Source: Rhodospirillaceae bacterium bin65 (GTDB taxonomy: Bacteria; Pseudomonadota; Alphaproteobacteria; Bin65). Taken from it: a stretch of DNA of 32,914 bases. Below are positions 8,153 to 15,514 of the stretch, one piece after another (position 1 is the stretch's first letter; each line of letters begins with the position of its first letter). The notes below the pieces were generated by a model that did no database searches, was not told the origin of the DNA, and saw only the letters and a program-made list of their open reading frames with translations. The stretch lies in assembly GCA_002238725.1 (NCBI GenBank), contig MPMX01000047.1, positions 1-32,914 on the forward strand, read 5' to 3'. The position numbers and the translations under genes were made by a program.

Positions 8153-9526
8153 AATGCGCTTGTCATAGTCGATGACGCCGAACAGCTTCATCACCCGGCC
8201 GCCGACATCCATGTCCTTCCAGGCCGAGAAGGGCAGTTTCGGATGCATCAGGTAGCCGGTGAACATTTCCGGGTCGCCGACGGCGTTGTCCCAGCTGTAG
8301 AGGGTCGCCTCCGGCAGCTTGTTGCCGCGGTTGAGCTCGAAATATTTCGGCTGCTCGATGACCTGAAGGTTGGCCTCGATGCCGACCTTCTTCCACATGG
8401 AGACGATCGCCCGGGCGATGTCGTAATCGCCGGGGAAGACGCCGTTGAAGCTCGCCATGCCGATCTTGAGCGGCTTGTCCGTGCTGAAGCCGGATTTCGC
8501 CAGCAGCGCCTTCGATTTCGCCGGATCGTAGGGGAATTTGTAATCCGCGACATGGCCCGGCGTGCCCGGAGGTGCGACGATCGACAGCGGCACCGCCTTG
8601 CCGCCGTAGAGCGCCTGCGAGATCGCCTTCTTGTCGATCGCGTGATGCGCGGCCAGCCGGACATTCTTGTCGGCGAACGCCTTGTCGCTGCGGATCTGCA
8701 GCAGGATCACGCGCGAGATCGGGAAAATCCGGCCGCTCAGCGCCGCCATCTTGTCGAGCCGCGCGACTTCGCGGATCGGCACGTCCGGCGCGAAATCGAC
8801 CCGGCCGGACTGGACCGCCGCCACGCGGGCCGACGAATCCTTCATGATCAGCACCGTCACCTTGCGGATTTTCGGCTTCGGGCCCCAGTATTTGTCGAAG
8901 GCCTCGAGCACGATGCGCGAGTTGCGCTGGTATTCCACGACCTTGTACGGCCCGCTGCCCATCGGCTTGCTGGAAAAGCCATCGACGCCGACCTTCTCGA
9001 CATGGTGCATCGGCACCACGAAGTTGGCGAGGAACGCCAGCCACGGAATCGCCGTCGCCATCGGCTTGCTCAGCTTGATGACCGCGCGGGTCGGGGTCGG
9101 CGTCTCGACGTCGGCGACATTGCGCCAGATGCGCACGAGGTCGATCTTGTGGCCCGCCTTGCCGCGTTCGAGGAAGGTGTATTTGACATCGGCCGACGTC
9201 ACCTTGGTGCCGTCGTGCCAGTAGGCGTTGTCCCTGATGTCCAGCGTCACGGTCTTGCCGTCGGCCGACTGGGACCATTTGGTGGCGAGCGACGCCTGAA
9301 GGCTCATGTCCGGCGCCTGCGTCAGCAACTGGTCGTAGACCATCTTGTAGAGCGATTGCAGGCCGGGATTGGTGCGCAGGTTGGGATCCCACGACGGGGG
9401 GTCGACCTGCCAGGCGATCACCACGCTGTCCTTCGCGGCCTGGGCCTGGGGCGCCAGCGACCCGGCAACGGCCAGAACGGCCGCGGCGCCGGCGGCCACG
9501 CCGGCAATCAAAGTGCGTCTACGCAT
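8150..9526 (-). CDS. Peptide-type ABC solute-binding protein (family 5), cut short by an amber codon
   Basis: The periplasmic substrate-capturing protein of the importer. Translation starts at the ATG at 9526, preceded by GAGGAGGG at good spacing. The N-terminus MRRRTLIAGVAAGAAAVLAV is a signal peptide, with likely cleavage after PQAQA. Family-5 features follow: VIAWQVDPPSWDPN, LYKMVYDQLLTQAPDMSLQASLATKW, VTLDIRDNAYWHDGTKVTSADVKYTF and GSGPYKVVEYQRNSRIVLEAF. Up to the TAG the protein is 458 residues, ending VIDYDKRI. Family members run about 50 residues longer, and just that sequence follows in frame, so the gene may be a pseudogene or the stop an error. It is downstream of the amidase and upstream of both permeases. 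Substrate unknown; peptides or amide compounds are likely given the amidase. Confidence 0.88.
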   Translation of the reverse strand: MRRRTLIAGVAAGAAAVLAVAGSLAPQAQAAKDSVVIAWQVDPPSWDPNLRTNPGLQSLYKMVYDQLLTQAPDMSLQASLATKWSQSADGKTVTLDIRDNAYWHDGTKVTSADVKYTFLERGKAGHKIDLVRIWRNVADVETPTPTRAVIKLSKPMATAIPWLAFLANFVVPMHHVEKVGVDGFSSKPMGSGPYKVVEYQRNSRIVLEAFDKYWGPKPKIRKVTVLIMKDSSARVAAVQSGRVDFAPDVPIREVARLDKMAALSGRIFPISRVILLQIRSDKAFADKNVRLAAHHAIDKKAISQALYGGKAVPLSIVAPPGTPGHVADYKFPYDPAKSKALLAKSGFSTDKPLKIGMASFNGVFPGDYDIARAIVSMWKKVGIEANLQVIEQPKYFELNRGNKLPEATLYSWDNAVGDPEMFTGYLMHPKLPFSAWKDMDVGGRVMKLFGVIDYDKRI

Positions 9527-9605
9527 TGAACCCTCCTCGATGTGCGATGACGTAAAATTTCGGCGACAGCGTACCAGCAACCGGCGTCGCAGTACAAATG
9601 CCGCG

Positions 9606-11126
9606 CTAGACGGATTTCCAGTCGACCGCCTGCTCGAAGGCGTGGGCGGCGCGATAGAGCGTCGATTCGTCGAAATGGCGCCCGGTCAGCATCAGGCCGA
9701 CCGGCAGGCCGTCGCGCATCGCGCAGGGGATGCTGATCGACGGATGGCCGGTGCAGTCGATCGGCGCCGTGTTCGGGATCGGCGTGAAGCCCGGCACCAT
9801 GTCTTCCTGGCGGGTCCGGTTTTCCGGCGGCAGTTTCGATCCCTTGATCGGCGAGGTCGGCGTCAGCAGGATATCGACCTCCTCCAGCGCCGCATCGTAG
9901 GCGGCGCGCAGCAGGCGGCTGAGATTCTGCGCCTTGGCGTAGTAGCGGCCGTGATGGACCGTGCGCATATGTTCGGCGCACAACATGCCCAGCTTGAAGA
10001 TCTCCGAGAACATGTTCGACTTGGCCTGCCAGCCGTTGAGCTTTTCCAGCAGGCTCGGCACATAGGCGCCCTTCCAGTTGTGGCCGTTGCCCAGGCCCTT
10101 GAGGATCTGCTCGTAGGCGCCCTCGCAGGCGATCGGCACCCAGACCGACATGCCGAGTTCGCGATGGGCCGGCACCGAGATTTCGGTAACGCTTGCGCCG
10201 AGGCGGGCGAAGGTCTCGGCTGCAGCGCGCACGGCCTCGTCGACATCCGCCTCGCTGTCTTCGAAGCCGAAGCCCTCCGTCATGACGCCGATGCGCAAGC
10301 CTTCCGCAGACTGGCCCAGGGCCCGGGTGTAGCGCGCGGTGCGCGGCGCGTACTGGCGCGGATCGAGCCCGTCTTCCCCGGCGAGCACTTCCAGGTAGAG
10401 CGCGTTGTCTTCGACCGTCCGGCTCATCGGGCCGAGATGATCGAGCGTCATCTCGATCGACCCTGCACCGGTATAGGGCACCAGGCCCCAGGTCGGCTTC
10501 ATGCCGACCAGGCCGCAGAAGGACGCCGGCTCGCGGATCGAGCCGCCCTGGTCGCTGCCGATGGCCAGATCGACCTCACCCGCCGCCAGCAAGGCCGCAC
10601 AGCCGGACGAGGAGCCGCCGGGCGTGTATTCCGGATTCAGCGGGTTGAGCGTGGTCTTCTGGGCGTTCGTATGGCTGCTGCCGGAATAGCAGAAATACTC
10701 GCAATGGGCCTTGCCGAGGATGGTCCCGCCGGCATCGAGGGTGCGGGTCACCACCGTGGCGTCGACCTCCGGCACGTAGCCCTCGAGCACCGAAGCGCCG
10801 TTCATCATCGGCAGGCCGGCGACGCAGATATTGTCCTTGATCGCCACGGTCTTGCCGCGCAGCCGGCCGCGCTTGCTGCCTTCGATGGTCGATTTGACGT
10901 ACCAGGCGCGCAACGGGTCTTCCTCGTCGCTCGGGAAATGACCGGGCGTGCGGGGGTATTTCACCGGCGGCAGGTTATCGGGCAGCCGGTCGAGCGGCCG
11001 GTAGTAGGTCTCCACGGTTCCGCGGACCATTTCCGTGAATTCGTCCAGGTCGGCGGGTTCGAGCGACAGTCCCAGCACATCCGCGGCGCGCGCGATCTGA
11101 TCCCGTGTGGGCGGCTTGGCCGTCAT
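9606..11126 (-). CDS. Amidase (amidase signature family)
   Basis: A 506-residue cytoplasmic amidohydrolase that splits carboxamides with a Ser-cisSer-Lys triad. The triad is visible as K97 (KTVAIKDN), S172 (PGGSSSG) and the nucleophile S196 (GSDQGGSIREPAS). The K-S-S spacing of 75 and 24 residues is the same as in well-studied signature amidases, and SFCGLVGMKPTWG follows as expected. The long helical N-terminus (about 80 residues) resembles nitrile-hydratase-linked amidases rather than GatA. It is the first gene of the minus-strand cluster, 79 bases before the binding protein, so it probably processes what the importer brings in. Exact substrate unknown. Confidence 0.9.
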   Translation of the reverse strand: MTAKPPTRDQIARAADVLGLSLEPADLDEFTEMVRGTVETYYRPLDRLPDNLPPVKYPRTPGHFPSDEEDPLRAWYVKSTIEGSKRGRLRGKTVAIKDNICVAGLPMMNGASVLEGYVPEVDATVVTRTLDAGGTILGKAHCEYFCYSGSSHTNAQKTTLNPLNPEYTPGGSSSGCAALLAAGEVDLAIGSDQGGSIREPASFCGLVGMKPTWGLVPYTGAGSIEMTLDHLGPMSRTVEDNALYLEVLAGEDGLDPRQYAPRTARYTRALGQSAEGLRIGVMTEGFGFEDSEADVDEAVRAAAETFARLGASVTEISVPAHRELGMSVWVPIACEGAYEQILKGLGNGHNWKGAYVPSLLEKLNGWQAKSNMFSEIFKLGMLCAEHMRTVHHGRYYAKAQNLSRLLRAAYDAALEEVDILLTPTSPIKGSKLPPENRTRQEDMVPGFTPIPNTAPIDCTGHPSISIPCAMRDGLPVGLMLTGRHFDESTLYRAAHAFEQAVDWKSV

Positions 11127-11229
11127 TTGGCAGCATCCTCCGTTTCAACCGGTGCCTGTCTGGCATTGCGGCGGAAACCCATAGCACAGTCCGGCGCGGC
11201 TGTGCGCGATCCGCCATGCGGCCGAAATA

Positions 11230-11246
11230 GCCGATCGCGGATCGGC
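11230..11246. promoter_or_regulatory. 17-base palindrome between the amidase and Crp/Fnr genes
   Basis: GCCGATC-GCG-GATCGGC is a perfect inverted repeat in the 260-base divergent intergenic region. It sits 104 bases upstream of the amidase start and about 140 bases upstream of the regulator start. It is not an Fnr-type TTGAT box. Possible operator; chance occurrence in GC-rich DNA is not excluded. Confidence 0.3.
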
Positions 11247-11386
11247 AACGCCGCCCGAATTCGCACGCCTCGGGATCGGCGCATGCGCGGTCCGGGCGGC
11301 ACGAGGCCCGCCGCAACAGTTTTATCGCCGAAAAATCCGCGATTTGCGGTAAATTGCCGACCGGCATCTCCAGCGGTCGCGAGCCC

Positions 11387-12079
11387 ATGACCCTCAGCGC
11401 CCAGGAAATCGAACGCCTGCACGCCCTGCCCCTGTTCGGCGGCTTGTCTTCGGGCAGCGTCGCGGACCTGCTGCGCGACGCCTCTGTCAGAATGCTCGAG
11501 AAACGCAGGACCCTGTTCGTTCAGGGCGATCGGGCGACCCATTTCTTCGTCGTCCTGTCCGGCTGGGTCAAACTGTACCGCCTGCGTTCCGACGGCGCCG
11601 AAGTCGTGGTTGAAATCTTCGGTCCGGGCGAATCCCTTGCCGAAGGCGCCATGCACATGCCGGGGGGCTATCCGGTCAGCGCCGAAATGGTCGAGACCGG
11701 CCGCCTGCTGGCCGTGCCGACGCAATCCTTCGGCGAACGGGTTCGGCAGAACCCGGACCTGGCGATCAGCATGCTGGCGTCGATGGCGATGCGGCTGAAG
11801 GGTTTCGTCAACCGTATCGAAAAGGCCGAGACCCAGACCGCCGCCCAGCGGGTCGCCGATTTTCTGCTCAAGTTCAGCCCGCCGGCCGATCCCGGCGCGA
11901 CCGGCGTCGTCGTTCAGCTGCCCTACGACAAGCAGCTGATCGCCAACCGGCTGGGCATGAAGCCGGAAACTTTCTCGCGGGCACTGGCGACGCTCAAGAA
12001 GCAGGGTGTCCATGTGGGCGGGCCGAAGGCCGAAATCCGGAACATTGCCGCCTTGCGGCGTTTCACTGCACCGGAGTAG
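11387..12079 (+). CDS. Crp/Fnr-family regulator, Dnr/NnrR-like
   Basis: A 230-residue transcription factor with an N-terminal cyclic-nucleotide-binding-like beta-barrel (about 10-125), a dimer helix (about 125-150) and a winged helix-turn-helix (YDKQLIANRLGMKPETFSRALATLKK, about 175-205). The recognition helix carries ETFSR, the E-x-x-S-R pattern that in Fnr/Dnr proteins reads TTGAT half sites. There is no cysteine, so it is not an iron-sulfur Fnr; Dnr/NnrR proteins that sense nitric oxide through heme are the closer match. The ATG at 11387 is preferred over an in-frame TTG at 11354. It is convergent with nnrS (tails overlap by 17 bases), and nnrS has a fitting binding site upstream, which supports a role in the response to nitrogen oxides. 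Confidence 0.85.
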   Translation: MTLSAQEIERLHALPLFGGLSSGSVADLLRDASVRMLEKRRTLFVQGDRATHFFVVLSGWVKLYRLRSDGAEVVVEIFGPGESLAEGAMHMPGGYPVSAEMVETGRLLAVPTQSFGERVRQNPDLAISMLASMAMRLKGFVNRIEKAETQTAAQRVADFLLKFSPPADPGATGVVVQLPYDKQLIANRLGMKPETFSRALATLKKQGVHVGGPKAEIRNIAALRRFTAPE

Positions 12080-13262
12080 GCGCGGGATCGAGAGCAGGGC
12101 CGGACTCCACGCGCGGCCGGGTCAGGATCGGCAGATAGACGAGGAAAAAGAGGGCGAATGCCGCGCTCCAGCAGGCGGCGGAAAGGTGCAGGAGCGCTGC
12201 GCCGGACCCGGCGTCCAGCGCCGCGAGAACCCGGGTTATCGCGGACAGGGTAAGCAGCAGGTATGCGCCGACCATAGGCCGGGGCGCGACCAGGGCCCGG
12301 CCGGTATGGCCGAGGGCGGCGCGGCTGCTCACCGCCATCACCATCGTAGCGGCGGCCCCGACCGACAGGGCGTGGATGGCGGCGCTCTCGGGCGCCCCGC
12401 CATCGAGCAACGCCAGGCCGTAGAGCGCTAGACCGGCCGGCACCCAAAGCCAGGCCAGATGCAGGACCCAGAGCAGCGGGATATGGCGGACCTGCCAGCC
12501 GCGCCAGGCCGCGAGCCGCACTGCGGCGAGGCCGGCCGCCGCCAGAGCCGCCGGACCGGCCACAATCGGGGGCGCGTCCAGCACGATCAGGGCGCCGGCG
12601 GCCGCAACGGCGATATTTCCGAATGCTGCGAGCCCGGCGTGCGGCGGGTTTCCTGCAGGCCGGCCCGCTGCGACCAGGGCATTGCGGGTGAAGGCCGGCA
12701 CGATGCGCCCGCCGATCAGGGAGACCAGGACGATCGCCGTGAGCAGGCCGAGCCGCGCCCCGGTCATGAGGCCGTCTGCCCACAGATCGAGCAGGGCTGC
12801 GTGGATCGCCGCATTGGCGAGGGCCAGTATCGACACCAGGACGATCACCGGCAGGTTGCGCCATTGACGGACCCGGACGATGCTGGCGCCGAGCGCGCAG
12901 CAGAGTGCCGGCAGGAAGGCGATGTCGATCGCCGCCACCAGCCAGCCGGGCACAGCGCCCGAGACGATCCAGGCGGCGCGCCCGGCCAGCCACAGCAAGA
13001 CGAGCAGGGCGAGCGGTGCGCCGGCAATCGGTTTCGCGCCGGTCCATTGGGGCACGGCCGTCGTCAGAAATCCGGCCATTGCCGCCGCGACGAAACCGAA
13101 CAGCGTTTCGTGGACATGCCAGGCAAGCGCGCCGCCGCGCAGCGGCAGATCGATGGCGCCGCTCACCAGCAGCACCCACAGCGGTATCGACAGCGCCGCG
13201 AAGGCCGCACCGAGAAGAAAGAACGGCCGGAGGCCTTCCGACCAGAAGGGATGCCGCATCGC
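12063..13262 (-). CDS. nnrS: NnrS family heme/copper membrane protein
   Basis: A 399-residue polytopic inner-membrane protein with about 12 hydrophobic segments. The family hallmarks are present: FWSEGLRPFFLLGAAFAAL at the start, then AWHVHETLFGFVAAAMAGFLTTAVPQWTG with H48 and H50, and further on GGRIVPAFTRN. NnrS proteins occur with denitrification or nitric-oxide-defence genes and protect against nitrosative stress; the exact activity is unsettled. I chose the ATG at 13262 because a GGAG lies about 6 bases before it and RPFF then falls near residue 11 as is usual; an in-frame TTG at 13316 is the alternative. Regulation by a Dnr-like protein is supported by the box at 13364-13377. Confidence 0.85.
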   Translation of the reverse strand, partial: AMRHPFWSEGLRPFFLLGAAFAALSIPLWVLLVSGAIDLPLRGGALAWHVHETLFGFVAAAMAGFLTTAVPQWTGAKPIAGAPLALLVLLWLAGRAAWIVSGAVPGWLVAAIDIAFLPALCCALGASIVRVRQWRNLPVIVLVSILALANAAIHAALLDLWADGLMTGARLGLLTAIVLVSLIGGRIVPAFTRNALVAAGRPAGNPPHAGLAAFGNIAVAAAGALIVLDAPPIVAGPAALAAAGLAAVRLAAWRGWQVRHIPLLWVLHLAWLWVPAGLALYGLALLDGGAPESAAIHALSVGAAATMVMAVSSRAALGHTGRALVAPRPMVGAYLLLTLSAITRVLAALDAGSGAALLHLSAACWSAAFALFFLVYLPILTRPRVESGPALDPAPTPVQ

Positions 13263-13335
13263 GGTCTCCAGCACGCGCCGGAACGGGCGGGCAGGTGTTT
13301 CCGGCAACGGCGCCAAACGCCCTGCCCGTTCGCCG

Positions 13336-13377
13336 ATCCTATCCGGAGCGGACCGGCATGCGTTTGACCGCGATCAA
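13336..13377 (-). promoter_or_regulatory. Fnr/Dnr-type box and promoter for nnrS
   Basis: On the minus strand TTGAT-CGCG-GTCAA (13377-13364) matches the Fnr/Dnr consensus TTGAT-N4-ATCAA at 9 of 10 positions. A -10-like TAGGAT lies at 13341-13336. If transcription starts 7 bases past it (about 13329), the box is centred at -41.5, exactly the class II position used by Fnr-family activators. The likely binder is the regulator encoded at 11387-12079. Confidence 0.7.
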
Positions 13378-13387
13378 GGGCGGGCGC

Positions 13388-13411
13388 CGACAATCCGGCC
13401 GGCGATTGTCG
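13388..13411. terminator. Hairpin between toxin gene and nnrS promoter
   Basis: CGACAATC and GATTGTCG form a perfect 8-base stem around CGGCCGGC, starting 5 bases past the toxin stop. No T-tract follows, so termination is possible but unproven; it may simply insulate the toxin-antitoxin unit from nnrS. Confidence 0.4.
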
Positions 13412-13415
13412 AATT

Positions 13416-13682
13416 CTACGCCGGCTTGCGACGGTAAGCGTCCCGGCGATGTGCTATCCGTACGACCAGGACGATCAATTCATCGTTTCGGATTTCGTAA
13501 AGCACCCTGTGATCGCCGACCCGGAGCCGCCGCAGGCCGCGCAATTCGCCCTTGAGTGCGCTGCCGAGAAACGGATTGTCCGCAAGCCGATCGATCGTTC
13601 CGGCGATCCTGGCCCTTTCCGGTTTGGTGACGCGCCGCAGTTCCCTGGCCGCGCTGCCCTTAATCCGAATTGAGTAGGTCAC
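13416..13682 (-). CDS. RelE/ParE-superfamily toxin
   Basis: An 88-residue toxin of the RelE fold. It begins with GTG at 13682 (MTYSIRIKGSAARELRRVTK), inside the last codons of the antitoxin, giving a 23-base overlap and tight coupling. The middle ELRGLRRLRVGDHRVLYEI and the end ELIVLVVRIAHRRDAYRR are the classic RelE strand pair; RelE relatives cut mRNA on the ribosome using basic residues in this part, and R54, R59, R76 and R80 are candidates. The paired RHH antitoxin and its palindromic operator make a complete toxin-antitoxin unit. Whether it is RelE-like (mRNA) or ParE-like (gyrase) cannot be settled, though the HRVLYEI pattern favours RelE. Confidence 0.88.
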   Translation of the reverse strand: MTYSIRIKGSAARELRRVTKPERARIAGTIDRLADNPFLGSALKGELRGLRRLRVGDHRVLYEIRNDELIVLVVRIAHRRDAYRRKPA

Positions 13683-13884
13683 GCCGAACCTGTTCCCAGT
13701 CCAGCACCGGATCCGTGGGGTCCCTGAGCCGTTCGACCGCAACGGACAGGTCGTCGAAATCTTCAAGATAGTGCTCGACCGCCTGACGGACGACCTCAGC
13801 GCGGCTTCGGCGCAACTGGCTGGCCGCCCGATCGAGGGCTTCAACGACCGAATCGGATAGGCGCGCAGTAATTTGCCGTGTCAT
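13660..13884 (-). CDS. Ribbon-helix-helix antitoxin of the RelE-like pair
   Basis: A 74-residue DNA-binding antitoxin. The N-terminal MTRQITARLSDSVVEALDRA is a ribbon (TRQITARLS) followed by helix 1, and SRAEVVRQAVEHYLEDF is helix 2 of a CopG/MetJ-like RHH domain, which binds operators as a dimer. The acidic C-terminal half (LRDPTDPVLDWEQVRRDLLNSD) is the expected toxin-wrapping segment. It is the first gene of the unit and its end overlaps the toxin start. The palindrome 16 bases upstream is the obvious binding site for autorepression. Confidence 0.87.
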   Translation of the reverse strand: MTRQITARLSDSVVEALDRAASQLRRSRAEVVRQAVEHYLEDFDDLSVAVERLRDPTDPVLDWEQVRRDLLNSD

Positions 13885-13899
13885 TGGCGCCCGCTGCCG

Positions 13900-13946
13900 T
13901 TTAATGTCAGTGACATTAAATTACTGCAAAATGAAGCGCGCGTCAA
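13900..13946 (-). promoter_or_regulatory. Toxin-antitoxin promoter with palindromic operator
   Basis: On the minus strand TTGACG (13946-13941) and TAATTT (13923-13918) are separated by 17 bases, a good sigma-70-type promoter. Overlapping the -10, 10-base arms TTTAATGTCA and TGACATTAAA flank a single central base (13900-13920), a perfect inverted repeat. RHH antitoxins repress their own promoters through such sites; the overlap with the -10 means binding would block polymerase. Confidence 0.8.
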
Positions 13947-13970
13947 ACGGTCTTGCCAAAGGGTAGTGCA

Positions 13971-14849
13971 TCACTTTGAATTGCGGTTTTTGTAGGGACC
14001 GCGCGGGCCGGGCTTCGGCGCACGTTCGTCCATGATGCGGACCAAATCATCCATGTCCCAAACGGTGTCGCTCAATCCGGCTTCCATGGCCGGGGTGACG
14101 CGGAGCGTTTTGTGGATGCGGATGAAATTGTACCAAACGGTATAGAGCGCGACCATGTGCATGTGGTTCTCGAATTTCTTAGAGAACGCATTGGTCAGCC
14201 GGGTGAACCGGCGCATGTGCATCCGCATGGTCAGGTTCTGGCGTTCAACGTAGGACGTGCTGACCGCGGCCGGGTCGGGGTTGCCTTCGATCCGCCGCTT
14301 GCGAGCACCAACGCAGGCAGCGGGGCTGTAGCGCTTCTGTGCTTCCGGAGCTTCGCCGTACAGCTTGATTAGCTGGGCATAGTCTACATCGCCGCCAAAC
14401 GCGCCCTCAACGGCTTCCAGATATGCCTTGTGGCCATCCGTCGTAAGCTGAACCCGGTTCGCCAGCCGGCTGCGCAGATCGTCCATAAACTCAATTGCAT
14501 ATTCGCTGTCGCGGCCACCGACCAGCCATGACACGATCAGCTTGCTGTCGCTGTCCAGTGCGGTCCATGTCCATGTGTCGCCGGCTTCGGACGGCGCGGC
14601 CTTCGCACCGGCGACGTTTTTCTGCTTGGCGTAGGTGAACGACCAGATTTCGTCGCACTGGATACGGCTGGCCGTGACACCTTGCACCATTTCGTCATGT
14701 AAATCGGCACAGACCTTGCCCGCGTCGATCAGCAGCTTCGCGACCGTGTTAAAGCTCACGTCCGCCAGTCGTGCGGTTGCCCGCATGGACTGGCCTTCGC
14801 AGAGCATCTTGAGGATCAGCGAGCGGGTTTTGAGGGGCAGCTTGTTCAT
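13971..14849 (-). CDS. IS1-like DDE transposase
   Basis: A 292-residue transposase-like protein. Its N-terminus MNKLPLKTRSLILKMLCEG begins a helix-turn-helix (SMRATARLADVSFNTVAKLL). The catalytic core holds the candidate aspartates IQCDEIW and LTTDGHKAY, and a glutamate candidate in STSYVERQNLTMRM, fitting a DD-E nuclease as in the IS1-like transposase domain. MRRFTRLTNAFSKK and YNFIRIHKTLRVTPAM are strongly conserved tail motifs in this group. No terminal inverted repeats or target duplication could be found in the flanks, so it may be a domesticated or end-degraded element. The ATG at 14849 fits the family start; a promoter right before it suggests a leaderless mRNA. It marks the edge of the AT-richer island. 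Confidence 0.83.
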   Translation of the reverse strand: MNKLPLKTRSLILKMLCEGQSMRATARLADVSFNTVAKLLIDAGKVCADLHDEMVQGVTASRIQCDEIWSFTYAKQKNVAGAKAAPSEAGDTWTWTALDSDSKLIVSWLVGGRDSEYAIEFMDDLRSRLANRVQLTTDGHKAYLEAVEGAFGGDVDYAQLIKLYGEAPEAQKRYSPAACVGARKRRIEGNPDPAAVSTSYVERQNLTMRMHMRRFTRLTNAFSKKFENHMHMVALYTVWYNFIRIHKTLRVTPAMEAGLSDTVWDMDDLVRIMDERAPKPGPRGPYKNRNSK

Positions 14850-14855
14850 GCCTCT

Positions 14856-14884
14856 AATATATGAACAGGATTGCTTAGCGTCAA
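14856..14884 (-). promoter_or_regulatory. Promoter of the transposase gene, probably leaderless
   Basis: Minus-strand TTGACG (14884-14879), 17 bases, then TATATT (14861-14856). Counting 7 bases past the -10 puts the transcription start on the A of the ATG at 14849. No usable ribosome binding site fits before the ATG (AGAGG is too close), which agrees with a leaderless message. Confidence 0.6.
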
Positions 14885-14956
14885 GTATTTTATTTCGTTT
14901 TGAGAAGGTGGACTCCTTGTTGAATTTCTTGGATGATCCTTGCGGCGCAATAGCTG

Positions 14957-14972
14957 TTGACATATATGTCAA
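14957..14972. promoter_or_regulatory. 16-base perfect palindrome over the start codon of the unknown operon
   Basis: TTGACATATATGTCAA reads the same on both strands and contains the ATG (14966) of the first gene of the three-gene unit. It could be the operator of the helix-turn-helix protein encoded second in that unit. TTGACA within it is also a perfect -35; a weak -10 (TCGAAT) lies 17 bases on, inside the gene. Confidence 0.5.
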
Positions 14973-15514
14973 TCATCAATCGAATAGAAGATCTCGTCCG
15001 CGATGGTCGCTTGAGCCATATTGAGCCGCTCGACCACAGTCTGGCGGTGAAACGGAACCTGTTGGTGTCAGTTGGTATCCGAGAACTGATTGAGGGGCCA
15101 TGGCAAAGCAAAACGGTCGAACGACGCGCATACCGCCTCCGTGCAGACTTGGAAGCATTCGCTGTCGGGCACGTTCTTGGGGTTTCAATGACTCCTTACC
15201 AACACAACAATGCGTATATGGGGTTGTTAAACCCTCCCGAACGAGGGTTTTGGGATATAAGGAGTCGTGACCCAAATCCTGGGCTAAGAGTCTTCGGGCA
15301 CTTTGCCGCCGTGGATTTGTTTGTAGCTTTGGTATGGCACCCTCGTTCTTTAGAGGTCGATGGGCGCCTGCCATTGGGCGATAATCGAGGATTAAACTGG
15401 GAGATAGCCAAACTTCAATGTGAAGAAGCATGGAACAGCCTATTTCCAAACGACCTGCCAAAAATCGGGGAGAAAATCGGTGAATTCATCTCAGAAAACA
15501 GAATTCTGGTCTGA
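14966..15514 (+). CDS. Protein of unknown function, first gene of a three-gene unit
   Basis: A 182-residue soluble protein (MSIINRIEDLVRDGRLSHIE to ISENRILV) that I do not recognise. There is no signal peptide or membrane segment. Notable parts are a charged N-terminal half with SVGIRELIEGPWQSKTVERR and RADLEAFAVGHVLGVS, a central stretch GFWDIRSRDPNPGLRVFGHF, and FVALVWHPRSLEV. Its base composition is clearly AT-richer than the flanking chromosome. The ATG lies within a perfect palindrome; no ribosome binding site is obvious, so the true start is uncertain. It overlaps the next gene by 35 bases. It is divergent from the transposase. Role unknown; a mobile or defence function is only a guess from context. 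Confidence 0.7.
   Translation: MSIINRIEDLVRDGRLSHIEPLDHSLAVKRNLLVSVGIRELIEGPWQSKTVERRAYRLRADLEAFAVGHVLGVSMTPYQHNNAYMGLLNPPERGFWDIRSRDPNPGLRVFGHFAAVDLFVALVWHPRSLEVDGRLPLGDNRGLNWEIAKLQCEEAWNSLFPNDLPKIGEKIGEFISENRILV

Noticed and set aside
11341..11370. An Fnr/Dnr box upstream of the Crp/Fnr gene (TTGCGGTAAATTG)
   Set aside because: The right half does not fit ATCAA and symmetry is poor, unlike the clear box upstream of nnrS.
13940..14960. Terminal inverted repeats and target duplication around the transposase
   Set aside because: I compared sequence left of 13971 (GGGTAGTGCATCAC) with the right flank and found no convincing inverse match or duplicated target.
14973..14985. TCGAAT as the -10 of a promoter starting at TTGACA (14957)
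   Set aside because: It would start transcription inside the first gene of the unit; only 4 of 6 bases match, so I did not list it as a promoter.
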